Assembly: GCA_964497495.1 (NCBI GenBank)
Contig: CAZCCZ010000013.1
Span: forward strand, 3,506-67,505
Source of the DNA: CAXXOK01 sp964497495
GTDB lineage: Bacteria; Bacillota; Clostridia; Christensenellales; Aristaeellaceae
Reading direction: 5' to 3'
DNA length: 64,000 nucleotides
Both the position numbers and the translations under genes were made by a program. Shown piece by piece: positions 50,287 to 59,694 of this stretch. Position 1 is the stretch's first letter. The number at the start of each line of letters is the position of its first letter. The notes beneath the pieces are model-generated. The model did not search any database. It saw nothing but the letters and a program-made list of their open reading frames with translations, and had not been told where the DNA came from.

Positions 50287-51894
50287 TCAGGCTTTCGGGT
50301 ACTTCGCCTTCTCCTGACGCAGCACGGTTTTGAATTTCCAGCCGCCCTGTTTGGCGGCGTCTTTGGCTATTTTGGCCAGTTCGCCCAGATCCAGCGCCAA
50401 GTCCACCACCTTGCCCTCGGGCCCGAACCGGACGATCTTCACTTTTCGAAACAGCGTGGCGCCGGATTGAACGCCGGTTTCGTAACCGCCGTCCAACGAA
50501 ATCCCGCCGCCGCTTTCGGTGGTTTTCTGCCACATGAAAACGGTCTTCTCCGTTTCGTCGGCCAGGAGATACGCATCCAGAACGAATTTCTTTTTTCCGA
50601 CGCTCCAGCCCGCGTTGAGGAACTCTGCGTGGATTTCCACGTCGGAAGCTTTACCCGCGGTAAAGACGATTCCGATCTTTTCGTAGGCCTGTGTGATCTG
50701 CGCGAGAACCGACGTTTTGGACATGGCGGCCACTCCTTTCGCGGCGGTCGTGCTTTTCGGCTTCCCGGCCCGCTTCGGCGTACCGGGGAACGACGGGGAC
50801 GCGGTTCGTTTCGGTTTCCCGCCCTCCCGGGACGCGGAATCTTTTCGGGGCGGACGGTCGGGGCTGTTCCCGCCGTCGAACTGGATGATCTTGCGCACGA
50901 ACCGGTAACCGCCCACCAGTGTGCGCTGGCCCGCTTCGCCCGGCAGCGTTGCCGCGCGGCCCAGGGGGTTACGGCGCAGGTTCGTATAGAGCGCCTTGTC
51001 GAAATCGAGGATGGTCTGCCACATGCGGCGGTTTAGCGCTAGGCTGTCCTCCGTATCCTTGATGTATTGCAGCGCGGTCGTGGTGGCCAGCATCCCCGCG
51101 CAATAGTTGAGCATATATCCGCACAGGGTTTTGGGGAGCGCGCGAAGCTGCGCCAGCGTATAGCAGGTCGCCACCGCTTCCGTCATGCGGGTCAGCTGGT
51201 CCAGCCGGCCCAGGATGTTTTTTTCCGCGATGGACTGGTCCGCCCGGCCGATATAGTAGCCGTAAAGCGGCTCGTTGAGGTAGTAGACCCGCCGGGTATA
51301 GGGCAGGGGCTGGTAGATGTACAGGTTATCCTCGTAAAATGTGTGTTTGGGCAGTTCCAGCGGCATATCACGCAATAGTTGCGTGCGGTAGACGAGAGAA
51401 TGGATCATGAACTGCTTATGCACCGGAAAACGGCGGACGTCCTCCCACGGCATCACCCTGCCGGGGGTAAGGCTGACGCGGTAGTTGACGGTAAACACCG
51501 CCTGCCGCCCGGCCTGATCGTACACATAGTCGTTCACGATCAGGTCGGGCGGCTCCCCTTCGCCCGCGAAGCCGCGCAGGGTTGCCAGCAGTTTCGCAAG
51601 GGACGCGCCGTCCAGACGGTCGTCCGAATCCACGACCTTGAAATACAGGCCCTGCGCGCGCCGGAGGCCCTGGTTGATCCCCTCGCCGTGGCCTCCGTTT
51701 TCCTGATGAACGACGCGTATGATCGCGGGATGGCGCGCCGCGTATTCGTCGGCGATCGCGCCGGTTTCGTCTGCGGAGCCGTCGTCGATCACGATCACGT
51801 CCAGCTCCTCGCCGCCGGGCAGGAGCGAGTCGAGGCAGCGCCGCATATAGGCCGCCGAATTATAACAGGGCACGGTCACCGTGAGCAGTTTCAT
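50287..51894 (-). CDS. Family 2 glycosyltransferase fused to an unrelated C-terminal domain
   Basis: The 535-residue protein starts with a GT-A glycosyltransferase domain (about 1-235: LLTVTVPCYNSAAYMRRCLDSLL, VIDDGSADETG and KVVDSDDRLDG holding the DxD-type metal site). A helical part follows to about 340, then a linker very rich in Lys, Pro, Ser and Arg (about 345-390). The last 145 residues form a separate domain beginning MSKTSVLAQITQAYEKIGIVF, with no recognised family. A ribosome binding site lies directly before that internal ATG (50724), so the C-terminal part may also be made alone. No membrane segment. Confidence 0.85.
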   Translation of the reverse strand: MKLLTVTVPCYNSAAYMRRCLDSLLPGGEELDVIVIDDGSADETGAIADEYAARHPAIIRVVHQENGGHGEGINQGLRRAQGLYFKVVDSDDRLDGASLAKLLATLRGFAGEGEPPDLIVNDYVYDQAGRQAVFTVNYRVSLTPGRVMPWEDVRRFPVHKQFMIHSLVYRTQLLRDMPLELPKHTFYEDNLYIYQPLPYTRRVYYLNEPLYGYYIGRADQSIAEKNILGRLDQLTRMTEAVATCYTLAQLRALPKTLCGYMLNYCAGMLATTTALQYIKDTEDSLALNRRMWQTILDFDKALYTNLRRNPLGRAATLPGEAGQRTLVGGYRFVRKIIQFDGGNSPDRPPRKDSASREGGKPKRTASPSFPGTPKRAGKPKSTTAAKGVAAMSKTSVLAQITQAYEKIGIVFTAGKASDVEIHAEFLNAGWSVGKKKFVLDAYLLADETEKTVFMWQKTTESGGGISLDGGYETGVQSGATLFRKVKIVRFGPEGKVVDLALDLGELAKIAKDAAKQGGWKFKTVLRQEKAKYPKA

Positions 51895-51970
51895 AGGCTA
51901 CCCTTTCCCTCGCTCTACAGTTTCGTGAACGCCGCGCCGCGGAGCGCGCGGGGGCGGACGGGGTATCGGC

Positions 51971-53110
51971 TCAGCTTCTCTCGCTTAGCGCCCGCGCCGT
52001 CTCCAGCGCGCGGCTTACGATGGCGTCGATGTTGTAGTACCGGTATTCCGCCAAACGCCCCAGCAGGGTGAGCGTTTCGCAGCGGTCGGCTTCCCGCCGG
52101 TATTCGGCGTAGCGGGCCCGGCTCTCGTCGTCCGGGATGGGGTAATAAGGGATGTCCCCCTCTCCGCAGGCGCGGGGGTATTCCCTTGCGACGGTCGTTA
52201 CGCCGTCCAGCTTCTGCCCCGTCAGCTTCTTGAACTCGGTGATCCGCGTGAAAGCTTCGTCCACGGTATAGTTCACTACGCCCGCCGGCTGGAAGCTGTC
52301 CTCGGCGAGGGTTTCGAAGGCGAAATCCAGCGTGCGGTAGGGGAGCCGCCCCAGCCGGTATTCCAGCAGTTCGTCCAGCGCGCCGGTATAAATAACCGGT
52401 TCGCGGCAGGGTTCGCCGCCGATGCGCAGCGTATCGCCAGCAAGCGTCAGGCCCGCATCCGTTCCAAGCTCCACGCGGATGCGGGGGTGGTCCAGCATTC
52501 TGGTAAACAGGGCGGCGTAGCCGTCCGCCGGCATTCCCTGCCAGGGATCCTGAAAATAGCCGCAATCCTCGCTCACCAGCACCGGCACGCGCTTCATGGC
52601 ATCCGGGTCCAGCGCGTCGGGCGCGACGCCCCACTGCTTCAGGGTATAGAAGCGGAATACGTTCTCGTATACGTAGTTTGCCAGCTCGCGCAGTTCCGGT
52701 TCCTCGCGCCTGAGAAGGTCCAGTATGGCGACCCGCGCGCCGTACCCGTAAACCCCGCGAAGACGCTCCTCCAGCCGGGCAGCCTGTTGCGCCGGGAACG
52801 CCGCGCGCAGGGACAGCAGGTTGAAAGGCACGGGAAGGAGTGTTCCGTGAACGTTTGCCAGCACCCGGTGCCGGAGGGGATACCACTCCGTGAACCGGCT
52901 GAGGAAATCGAAGGCGTTCCGATCCTGTGTGTGGAAAATATGGGGGCCGTACCGGTGCACCAGCACCCCCGCCGCGTCTTTCTCGTCATAGGTGTTGCCC
53001 GCCGCGTGGGGACGCCGTTCCAATACCACGACCTCCGCGTTCCCGTTTTCCGCCAGCGCGCGCGCGGCGGTGCAGCCCGCGGGCCCGGCGCCGATGACCC
53101 AGTAACGCAT
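51971..53110 (-). CDS. glf: UDP-galactopyranose mutase
   Basis: The 379-residue flavoenzyme converts UDP-galactopyranose to UDP-galactofuranose, the precursor of galactofuranose in surface glycans. It begins with the FAD-binding RYWVIGAGPAGCTAARALAENG. GPHIFHTQDRNAFDFLSRF follows, then LYTLKQWGVAP-like VFRFYTLKQWG and the GVVNYTVDEAFTRITEFKKL and PYYPIPDDESR segments of the active site. Length is normal. It lies between two glycosyltransferase genes in one unit, which suggests a galactofuranose-containing polymer. Confidence 0.95.
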   Translation of the reverse strand: MRYWVIGAGPAGCTAARALAENGNAEVVVLERRPHAAGNTYDEKDAAGVLVHRYGPHIFHTQDRNAFDFLSRFTEWYPLRHRVLANVHGTLLPVPFNLLSLRAAFPAQQAARLEERLRGVYGYGARVAILDLLRREEPELRELANYVYENVFRFYTLKQWGVAPDALDPDAMKRVPVLVSEDCGYFQDPWQGMPADGYAALFTRMLDHPRIRVELGTDAGLTLAGDTLRIGGEPCREPVIYTGALDELLEYRLGRLPYRTLDFAFETLAEDSFQPAGVVNYTVDEAFTRITEFKKLTGQKLDGVTTVAREYPRACGEGDIPYYPIPDDESRARYAEYRREADRCETLTLLGRLAEYRYYNIDAIVSRALETARALSERS

Positions 53111-53264
53111 GGAAACGCTCCTTTTTCACCCGAAAGGTCCGTTTATCGCCGTCGGGCAGAACGTACCGATAAACAAAGGCCCCGGCGCCGGTATCGCCGA
53201 AACGGTACCGCGGCTGCGGGGCTTGGTGCGGGGCGGTACCGGCCGGTTCGAACCGTTTCCGGTT

Positions 53265-54635
53265 TTATACGGGGTAACTGTGCTCCGCCATATTCAGTTG
53301 CCGTACGGCTTTCGGCTCCATACGGGGGTCGTACAGGCAGCCTTCGTGCGTCGCATTGATCCTGTGCGTGGTTTTCACCCACACCTTCTGGTGGCGGAAA
53401 CGGAACAGGCCCCAGATCTGCGCGAGCGCCACGATGACGGTGTTGAGCATCAGGCTCGCGATGTTCCTGAACAGGGAAAGCGGCCGGAAGCGCTCGCCGT
53501 TGTCCAGCCAGTCCGCCACGTAGAAAAGAACGATGAAGGAATACAGGAAGATCAGCAGGCTGGGATAGTTTACGGTAAACCAGTCCCAGAAGGTAAGGGT
53601 CGCGTCTGTGGTCGCAAGCAGCCCCGTCCACTGGAACACCTGCAGAACGGCGCTCAGCGCAAGCTGGATCATCATGATAATAAAGGGCGTAAGGCTGTAT
53701 ACGTATAGGAAGGTGCTCAGAAACTCGCCGAAACTGATGCGCTTTTCCCGGAAGGCCCGGATGATGCGCCGGGTATTTTTAAAGCATACGAACCAGTGCC
53801 CCTGCGCCCAGCGGATGCGCTGCCGCAGGCTCGCGCGCCAGCTGGTGGGCTTTTCGTCGTAGATACGCACGTTGTTGTTCCACAGGATGCGCTTGCCTTC
53901 GCACGTGGCCTCCACCTGCAGCTCGAAGTCCTCCGTCAGCGACATGGCCGTCCAGCCGCCGCGCCGGGCCAGATAATCCGCGCGCACCGCGAAGCCCGTG
54001 CCGCCGATCACACTGTTGATGCCGATGCGGCTCTTAGCGTACTGGAAAAACCGGTTGGTGATGGTGTAGCTCATATAGTAATAGAGCGCCACCAACCCCT
54101 TCTTGTTCTTGCAGCCGAGGTAACACTGTACGATGTCCGCCTCCGGGTGGTCCAGCAGTTGGCTGTTGACTTCCCGGAACAGGTTGGTGTCGATGCGGTT
54201 GTCCGCGTCAAAAAAGATTACCAGATCGTACTTGTCTTTATATCCCGCCAGCGCGTTCAAAGCCTTTTGCAGCACGATCGGCTTGCCGGTCGGCGCGTCG
54301 GGACTCTCTTTGAACGTTTCCAGGACGTTGGCGCCCATCTCGCGGGCGATGGCGGCGGTACGGTCCTGGCAGCTGTCGGCGAGAATGTAAAAATCGTACA
54401 GTTCTTTGGGATAATCCATGGACTGAAGGTTGCTGATGATGCCGGAGATGACCGCTTCCTCGTTGTGTGCGGGCACCAGTACCAGATACTTCAGTTTCGG
54501 GTCATGATCCTGGTAGTCCTTGGTTACCTTCTTGAAACCGAAAATACTGATATAGAGCTGATAAACGATGATTAAAACCAGCCATAGGGTCATGACCCAG
54601 TTAATCAACCCGATGACCGTGCTAACAGCCTGCAC
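53265..54635 (-). CDS. Membrane glycosyltransferase, family 2 (processive type)
   Basis: The 456-residue protein has an N-terminal membrane helix (about 5-25), a cytoplasmic GT2 domain with YLVLVPAHNEEAVISGIISNL, DSCQDRT, FDADNRID (DxD), a TED at SLTEDFELQ, and a QRIRWAQGHW motif (the QxxRW of processive synthases). Three to four C-terminal membrane helices follow. It resembles enzymes that make linear beta-glycans, such as hyaluronan, cellulose or poly-N-acetylglucosamine synthases. I choose GTG 54635 with GGAGG about ten bases upstream, in place of a frame that starts 24 codons earlier. It is the first gene of the unit with glf. Confidence 0.92.
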   Translation of the reverse strand: MQAVSTVIGLINWVMTLWLVLIIVYQLYISIFGFKKVTKDYQDHDPKLKYLVLVPAHNEEAVISGIISNLQSMDYPKELYDFYILADSCQDRTAAIAREMGANVLETFKESPDAPTGKPIVLQKALNALAGYKDKYDLVIFFDADNRIDTNLFREVNSQLLDHPEADIVQCYLGCKNKKGLVALYYYMSYTITNRFFQYAKSRIGINSVIGGTGFAVRADYLARRGGWTAMSLTEDFELQVEATCEGKRILWNNNVRIYDEKPTSWRASLRQRIRWAQGHWFVCFKNTRRIIRAFREKRISFGEFLSTFLYVYSLTPFIIMMIQLALSAVLQVFQWTGLLATTDATLTFWDWFTVNYPSLLIFLYSFIVLFYVADWLDNGERFRPLSLFRNIASLMLNTVIVALAQIWGLFRFRHQKVWVKTTHRINATHEGCLYDPRMEPKAVRQLNMAEHSYPV

Positions 54636-54678
54636 CTTCGGACAGCCTCCGTTCCATCGTCGCGTGGTTAAACATCTT

Positions 54679-54707
54679 TTTATACACTGATTCGCGCGAA
54701 ATGTCAA
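54679..54707 (-). promoter_or_regulatory. Promoter of the GT2-glf-GT2 glycan unit
   Basis: Perfect TTGACA (54707-54702), 17 bases, TATAAA (54684-54679). The -35 box overlaps the stop codon of the upstream gene (54704-54706), so the unit has its own promoter within the kinase gene end. Confidence 0.85.
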
Positions 54708-56389
54708 TGCCGATCATAGAACGTACATTCGCCGATAAATTCCCGTAAAATGCTCAGCGGCGGGATTTCGTACAGCACGTCGTCGTCGATCGGCAGCAGG
54801 TATTGCAGGAACTTGAGCAGCCTGTGGGCCACCAGCGCTTCGGGCGCGGTTTGGGGAATTCGCGCGAGCAGGTCGAAGGTCACGTGCTTGAGCACCGGCA
54901 GCTCGTAGTGCAGGGAGGTGTTGAACATCACGTCCGCCTTTTCCTGATTGGGGAATACCCACCGTTCTTCACCCACGCGGACGCTGGGCCACATGGCGAT
55001 GGTCTGCTCCGGGCTTGCGCCGCGGAACTTCACGTCCCGCGTGATGCGGCGCAGCAGCCGGACGTCCGTCGTGCGGATGCGGTTATGGTTGTCCAGATTG
55101 ATGCAGGGCAGAGCGCTGACGTATACGCCGTAGGTAAGCTGTTCCGGCAGTTCGCGGGTCACCCGGTCGTTGAGGGCGTGGATGCCTTCCAGAATCAGCG
55201 GGCCGTTGCCAGCCAACGTAAGGGGATTGGTGCGGGACGAGCGGCGGCCGGTGAGAAAATCGAAGGTCGGCATCTGCACGGTCTGCGCGGACAGAAGCTG
55301 CTCGATGCACCGGCTTAAGTAGGGCGTGTCCAGCGCGTCCACGTTCTCCAAATCGGGCTGTCCGTCCGGCCCGGGCGGGATCTCCTCGCGGGGACGGTAA
55401 AAATCATCCAGCGAAACCAGTTGCGGCCGTTTGCCCAGCACCTGAAGATGTACGGCCAGCCGGTGCGCGAAGGTGGTTTTACCGCTGGAGGACGGGCCGA
55501 ATACCAGCACGATCTGCGCGTTGCGGTTTACGATCTCGTCCGCGATGTGCGCGATGGATTTATCCTGAAGGGCCTCGTTTACGCGCACGAACTCCCGCAT
55601 TTTCTTCTGCTCGATCATACGGTTGACGTCCGCGATGTTGCTTGCGCCCAGAATGGCGCACCACTCCTGCGATTCGTTGAACACGCGCAGGTGCTTGGGA
55701 CGAGGCTGATAAGGCGCGGGCCTGTCCGGCTCGAGGGGGGAGGGCATGCGCAACACCAGCCCCGGGAAATGCGGCCGCAGCGCGAAGTGCTTCAGGTACC
55801 CCGTGGAAGGCACCATCGCCCCGTAAAAATATTCCCGCATATCTCCGATGCGGTACATCGGGATGGTATTCTCCGGCCGGTAGGCCAGAACCTCCGCCTT
55901 GTCGGGGTAGTTGTGCCCGGCGAAATACCGTATGGCCTGTTCTTTCGTCCAGACTTCCTTTTCAAAGGGCAGGTCGTCCTGCGCCAGCCGGCGCATATCC
56001 GATTCCAGCTCGCCGACCATTGCGTGGCTCATGTCCTCCCCCAGCACGCGCAGGTAAACGCCGTACCCGATGGAGTTTAAAACGCGCACGCGCTTCCCGG
56101 GGTAGAGCCTCCCCATGCTCAGCAGGAACAGGAACCGAAGCGAACGCTCGTAAATTCGGCGGCCTTCCTCGTCCCGGTAAGTAACGCCTTCCAGCGTCAT
56201 GCTTTCTTCCAGCGGCGCGTTCAGATCCATGCAGATGCCGCCGCGCATGACGCCCAACAGCTCCGCCGCGTCGTCCGGGGCGATGCCACGCACGGCGTCC
56301 AGCACGGTCGTGCCGAAGGGGAAACCGACGGTGCGCCCCCGGTAGGTAATGGAAACGCTTTGGTCCGCCGTGTCGTGTTGCGGATTCAT
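54704..56389 (-). CDS. Nucleoside (uridine) kinase-like protein with TGS and tRNA-synthetase-like N-terminal domains
   Basis: The 561-residue protein has an N-terminal TGS domain (about 10-70: SITYRGRTVGFPFGTTVLDAV), a threonyl-tRNA-synthetase-like second additional domain, and a C-terminal P-loop kinase domain like uridine kinase: VLVFGPSSSGKTTFAHRLAVHL near residue 300, then SLDDFYRPREEIP and LEGIHALNDR. Proteins of this build in Firmicutes are annotated as uridine kinases or nucleoside kinases. The true substrate is not shown here. It overlaps the promoter of the glycan unit at its 3' end. Confidence 0.85.
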   Translation of the reverse strand: MNPQHDTADQSVSITYRGRTVGFPFGTTVLDAVRGIAPDDAAELLGVMRGGICMDLNAPLEESMTLEGVTYRDEEGRRIYERSLRFLFLLSMGRLYPGKRVRVLNSIGYGVYLRVLGEDMSHAMVGELESDMRRLAQDDLPFEKEVWTKEQAIRYFAGHNYPDKAEVLAYRPENTIPMYRIGDMREYFYGAMVPSTGYLKHFALRPHFPGLVLRMPSPLEPDRPAPYQPRPKHLRVFNESQEWCAILGASNIADVNRMIEQKKMREFVRVNEALQDKSIAHIADEIVNRNAQIVLVFGPSSSGKTTFAHRLAVHLQVLGKRPQLVSLDDFYRPREEIPPGPDGQPDLENVDALDTPYLSRCIEQLLSAQTVQMPTFDFLTGRRSSRTNPLTLAGNGPLILEGIHALNDRVTRELPEQLTYGVYVSALPCINLDNHNRIRTTDVRLLRRITRDVKFRGASPEQTIAMWPSVRVGEERWVFPNQEKADVMFNTSLHYELPVLKHVTFDLLARIPQTAPEALVAHRLLKFLQYLLPIDDDVLYEIPPLSILREFIGECTFYDRH

Positions 56390-56416
56390 GAATGCCTCCG
56401 TACGGGTTCCGGTTGG

Positions 56417-57403
56417 TTATGCGTCTTCGAAAGGCATGTTGTTTTCGCTCGCCCGGGACAGGTCTTCCGGGTCGAACGTCACGCCGTGCTTGCGCTTGTA
56501 CTGGTCCTGCAGAATTTTGGTGTGCACGTAAGCGCGGTTCTGCCGGTTGGCGGGCGTAACGCTCAGATGCATGCCTCTCTGCCCGTCCGGCAGCATGGAA
56601 AAACGGACTTTAATGAACAGGTGACCGTGCTGCGGACACTTGCTCAGCGCCACGTACTTGCCCGGGGCCTGCGGAGTAAGCTCGGTTTCCAACTGCGTGG
56701 GTTTCTTGCAAGCGGGGCACGCGGGCGTAAGCACGTCCGCGCTCGCAAGGCCCGCGGTGACCGAAGGAACCGTGTGCGTCACGCGGGAACGGGCGCTGCG
56801 GGGGTTATGGCACAGCTTGCGGGGTGTCTGCTCGTGTTTGAGCACGCCTTCCGGGTTCGGCAGTTTTTGAAGTACCAGCGCGGTGTAATAAGCGTCGTTG
56901 ACGGCGTTGTGAAAATCGCGGTTTTCGTCCTGAGCAATTTCCAGATGCTCCATCGCGCCCTGCAGGGATTTCTGCCGCGCGCCCAGTTCGAACGCCTCGG
57001 CGTAGTAGCGCTGCACGTCGTACATCCGCGCGGGTTCGCCCTCGTACTGGAAAAAGTCGAGATTTTGCTTAAGCACGCTCACGTCGTCCGCGCCCCAGGT
57101 GAGGAACACGTAATCCTCGCCGCACCAGTCCGAAAACTGAGTGATCGCCTCCGGGAATGCCGGGGCGTCTTCCAGCTCGTCCCTTCCCAGATGGGTCATG
57201 CGCCGGACGCGCGGATGGATGTTTACGTAATGGGTCGGCTTCACGGGGATGGAAAGCTCGCCCATCACTGAAAAATCTTCGTCGAGCTTGACCGCGCCGA
57301 TCTGGATGACTTCAAAAAGCAGGCTGTCGCCGATCTGACGGAACACGGGGGTGTTAAAGCTGGTCGGCTGGTTCCATTCCAGGTCCATCACAATATAGTG
57401 CAT
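56417..57403 (-). CDS. DEDD-type 3'-5' exonuclease (KapD-like) with zinc-ribbon-like C terminus
   Basis: The 328-residue protein begins with a DEDD exonuclease domain (about 1-180). YIVMDLEWNQP gives the first two acidic residues, TWGADDVSVLKQ a central acidic residue, and HNAVNDAYYTALVLQ the final HxxxD pattern. It would cleave RNA or DNA 3' ends. The C-terminal part has cysteines in CPACKKP and a further CPQHGH (a zinc-ribbon-like pair), and a basic end. ATG 57403 follows GGAG with eight bases. It belongs to a run of minus-strand genes with the YhiN-like gene. Confidence 0.87.
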   Translation of the reverse strand: MHYIVMDLEWNQPTSFNTPVFRQIGDSLLFEVIQIGAVKLDEDFSVMGELSIPVKPTHYVNIHPRVRRMTHLGRDELEDAPAFPEAITQFSDWCGEDYVFLTWGADDVSVLKQNLDFFQYEGEPARMYDVQRYYAEAFELGARQKSLQGAMEHLEIAQDENRDFHNAVNDAYYTALVLQKLPNPEGVLKHEQTPRKLCHNPRSARSRVTHTVPSVTAGLASADVLTPACPACKKPTQLETELTPQAPGKYVALSKCPQHGHLFIKVRFSMLPDGQRGMHLSVTPANRQNRAYVHTKILQDQYKRKHGVTFDPEDLSRASENNMPFEDA

Positions 57404-57426
57404 CGAAAAACTCCAGTCTGATTGCG

Positions 57427-58698
57427 TTATCCTTCTACCCTGCGCGACGCCGCGCCTTTTCCCGCGGCGGACGAACCGGCCAGAAAACCGGTGGCGAACG
57501 CGATGTGGAGGTTGAAGCCGCCGGTCAGCGCGTCCACGTCCAGCACTTCCCCCGCGGCGTACAAGCCCTGAACCAGCCTGCTTTCCATCGTGGAGGGGGA
57601 AAACTGCCGTACCGCCGCGCCCCCGGCGGTGACCACGGCGGCGGCCGGCGGTTCCGTGCCGCTGAACGGCAAGGGCAGCGCCTTGGTCAGCTTTACCAGC
57701 GTTTCCCGTTCCTCGCGGCGCAGGGCGTTGGCGGGCCGGGCGGGGTCGATACCCGCGAGGGCTGCCACCGTTTCGGCGAGCCGCTCCGGGAAAAGGCCCC
57801 GCAGCACGGTCTGCACGCGCTTTTTCCCCGCGCCGCTCACGTCCCTGACGATGCGCGCGTCCAGCTGCTGCTCCGTAAGGCCGGGTTTCAAATCCAGCGT
57901 CAGCCGGCACTCGGCGGGCGCGAACTCCGCCAGATAGCTTGACGCCGTAAGCACCAGCGGGCCGGACACCCCGGTGTGCGTGAAGAGCATTTCCCCGACG
58001 TCGCTGAACAGCCGCTTACTTCCGCGCGTCAGGGTGAGGCGCACGTTTTTCAGCGACAGCCCCGCAAGTGCCGGGATCCACGGCTCGCTTGCAACCAGCG
58101 GCACCAGCGCGGGCCGTGGAGGCACGATCTCGTGCCCCAGGGCGGAAAGCAGCGCGTACCCGTCCCCGGTGCTGCCGGTGGAAGGATAGCTGCACCCGCC
58201 CGTGCATACGATCACCGCGTCCGCCCGGAGCCTTTCGCCCGTATTCAGCATCAGCCCCGCGATGCTACCGTTTTCCGCGCTCAGGCTCGCCGCGCGGCTG
58301 CCGTACAGCACGCGTACGCCCAGCGTTTCCAGCCGCCGCGCGAACGCGCGGGTCACGTCGCTGGCCTTGCCGGAGGCGGGGAAGGCGCGGTTGCCGCGCT
58401 CCACCACCGTGGGGCAGCCCCAGGCGTCAAGCAGCGCCAGCAGCCTTTCGGGCGGCAGGGCCTTCAACGCGGAGTACAGGAAGCGGGGATTGCGCACCAC
58501 GTTGGGCAGAAACGCTTCCGGCGTGCAGAGGTTGGTGCAGTTGCAGCGCCCTTTGCCGGTGATGTAGAGCTTCCTGCCGAGCTTCTCGTTGCGTTCCAGC
58601 ACGGTCACGGCCGCGCCCGCTTCCGCCGCGGCGACCGCCGCCATCAGACCGGCCGCGCCCCCGCCTATGACCAGTACCGCCGCCTGCGTCCCGCTCAC
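57427..58698 (-). CDS. YhiN/HI0933-family flavoprotein (NAD(P)/FAD-dependent oxidoreductase)
   Basis: The 423-residue protein has an FAD-binding Rossmann start (VLVIGGGAAGLMAAVAAAEAG), the ERNEKLGRKLYITGKGRCN segment of the HI0933 family, VIVCTGGCSYPSTGSTGDGY and a C-terminal FAD-binding GLYAAGEVLDVDALTGGFNL. The family is widespread with unknown substrate; some members act on tRNA or other unusual substrates. The stop of the RpiR gene overlaps its ATG region by four bases, so they are translationally coupled. Confidence 0.9.
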   Translation of the reverse strand: MSGTQAAVLVIGGGAAGLMAAVAAAEAGAAVTVLERNEKLGRKLYITGKGRCNCTNLCTPEAFLPNVVRNPRFLYSALKALPPERLLALLDAWGCPTVVERGNRAFPASGKASDVTRAFARRLETLGVRVLYGSRAASLSAENGSIAGLMLNTGERLRADAVIVCTGGCSYPSTGSTGDGYALLSALGHEIVPPRPALVPLVASEPWIPALAGLSLKNVRLTLTRGSKRLFSDVGEMLFTHTGVSGPLVLTASSYLAEFAPAECRLTLDLKPGLTEQQLDARIVRDVSGAGKKRVQTVLRGLFPERLAETVAALAGIDPARPANALRREERETLVKLTKALPLPFSGTEPPAAAVVTAGGAAVRQFSPSTMESRLVQGLYAAGEVLDVDALTGGFNLHIAFATGFLAGSSAAGKGAASRRVEG

Positions 58699-59585
58699 GG
58701 CTTTTCCGCGGGGGGCGCGGTTTCCCCGACCGTCCTATCCAGATAGACGCTGTGCGCGTTCCACAGGGCCTCCAGCCGTTTCAGGTGCGCGGAAAGCTCC
58801 TCCCCGCGGCGCAGGCTCAGCGCCACGATCAGGGCGTTCAGTACCGACAGCGGCGCGGCGAGCGAATCCACGAAACTGGCCATGTCCGTGTGCGCGTACA
58901 GGCACACGTCCGCCTCCTCGCCCAGCGGGCTCATGGCCCCGTCCGTCACGGCGATGACCTTCGCGCCGTTCTGGCGGGCGATCCGCATGCACTCCACCGT
59001 GCGCGTGGAATACCGGGGAAAGCTGATGCCCACCAGCACGTCCGGCTCGCCGATGCGCTCCATCTCGTCGAATACTTCGCCGATGGCGTTTTGCACCATC
59101 ACCACGTCGTCGAAGATCAGGCGCAGATAATGCCCGAAAAACTGCGCCAGCGGCGCCGCCGACCGCAGGCCCATCACGTAGATGCGGCGCGCGGCAAGCA
59201 GCAGCTCCACCGAACGGTCGAAGTCCTTCTGGGACAGGTCTTCGGTGGTCAGGCGGATGTTGCGCATATCGTTTTTCAGCACCGTGCGCAGCACGTCGTT
59301 TTCCTTGATTTCCGACGCGATGTTGAAGCGCTCGCTGGCGGTGAGGCGCTGGCGCACCAGCTCCTGAAGGGCGGATTGCAGTTCCGGGTAGCCCTCGTAC
59401 CCCATGGCGGTGGCGAAGCGCACCACGGTGGACTCGCTGACCCCGCAGTTGACCCCCAGCATGACGGCGGTCATGAACGCCGCCTTATCCGAATGCTCGG
59501 CGATGAACGCGGCGATGCGGCGGTGTCCCTTGCTGAGCGCCCTGCCGCGAAGGTTCAGCCGTCTGATGATTTCCTGTGTGTCCAT
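58695..59585 (-). CDS. MurR/RpiR-family transcriptional regulator
   Basis: The 296-residue protein has an N-terminal RpiR-type helix-turn-helix (about 1-75: RRIAAFIAEHSDKAAFMTAVML, then NCGVSESTVVRFATAMGYEGYPELQ) and a C-terminal SIS domain (about 120-270: IYVMGLRSAAPLAQFF, DVLVGISFPRYSTRTVECM and KVIAVTDGAMSPLGEEAD). The SIS domain binds a phosphosugar effector. The target genes are not clear; the neighbours downstream are YhiN-like and exonuclease genes, and no sugar catabolic gene is adjacent. Confidence 0.93.
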   Translation of the reverse strand: MDTQEIIRRLNLRGRALSKGHRRIAAFIAEHSDKAAFMTAVMLGVNCGVSESTVVRFATAMGYEGYPELQSALQELVRQRLTASERFNIASEIKENDVLRTVLKNDMRNIRLTTEDLSQKDFDRSVELLLAARRIYVMGLRSAAPLAQFFGHYLRLIFDDVVMVQNAIGEVFDEMERIGEPDVLVGISFPRYSTRTVECMRIARQNGAKVIAVTDGAMSPLGEEADVCLYAHTDMASFVDSLAAPLSVLNALIVALSLRRGEELSAHLKRLEALWNAHSVYLDRTVGETAPPAEKP

Positions 59586-59694
59586 AAGCCTCCGTGGCGT
59601 GTGATCGCCTTTCGGGAGAAAGCGGAGCCTCCCCCGGGCTGGTCCGGCCCGCCTGCGCGGGCGATAAGTCGGATGCCGGCCGGTATTCAGGCCC

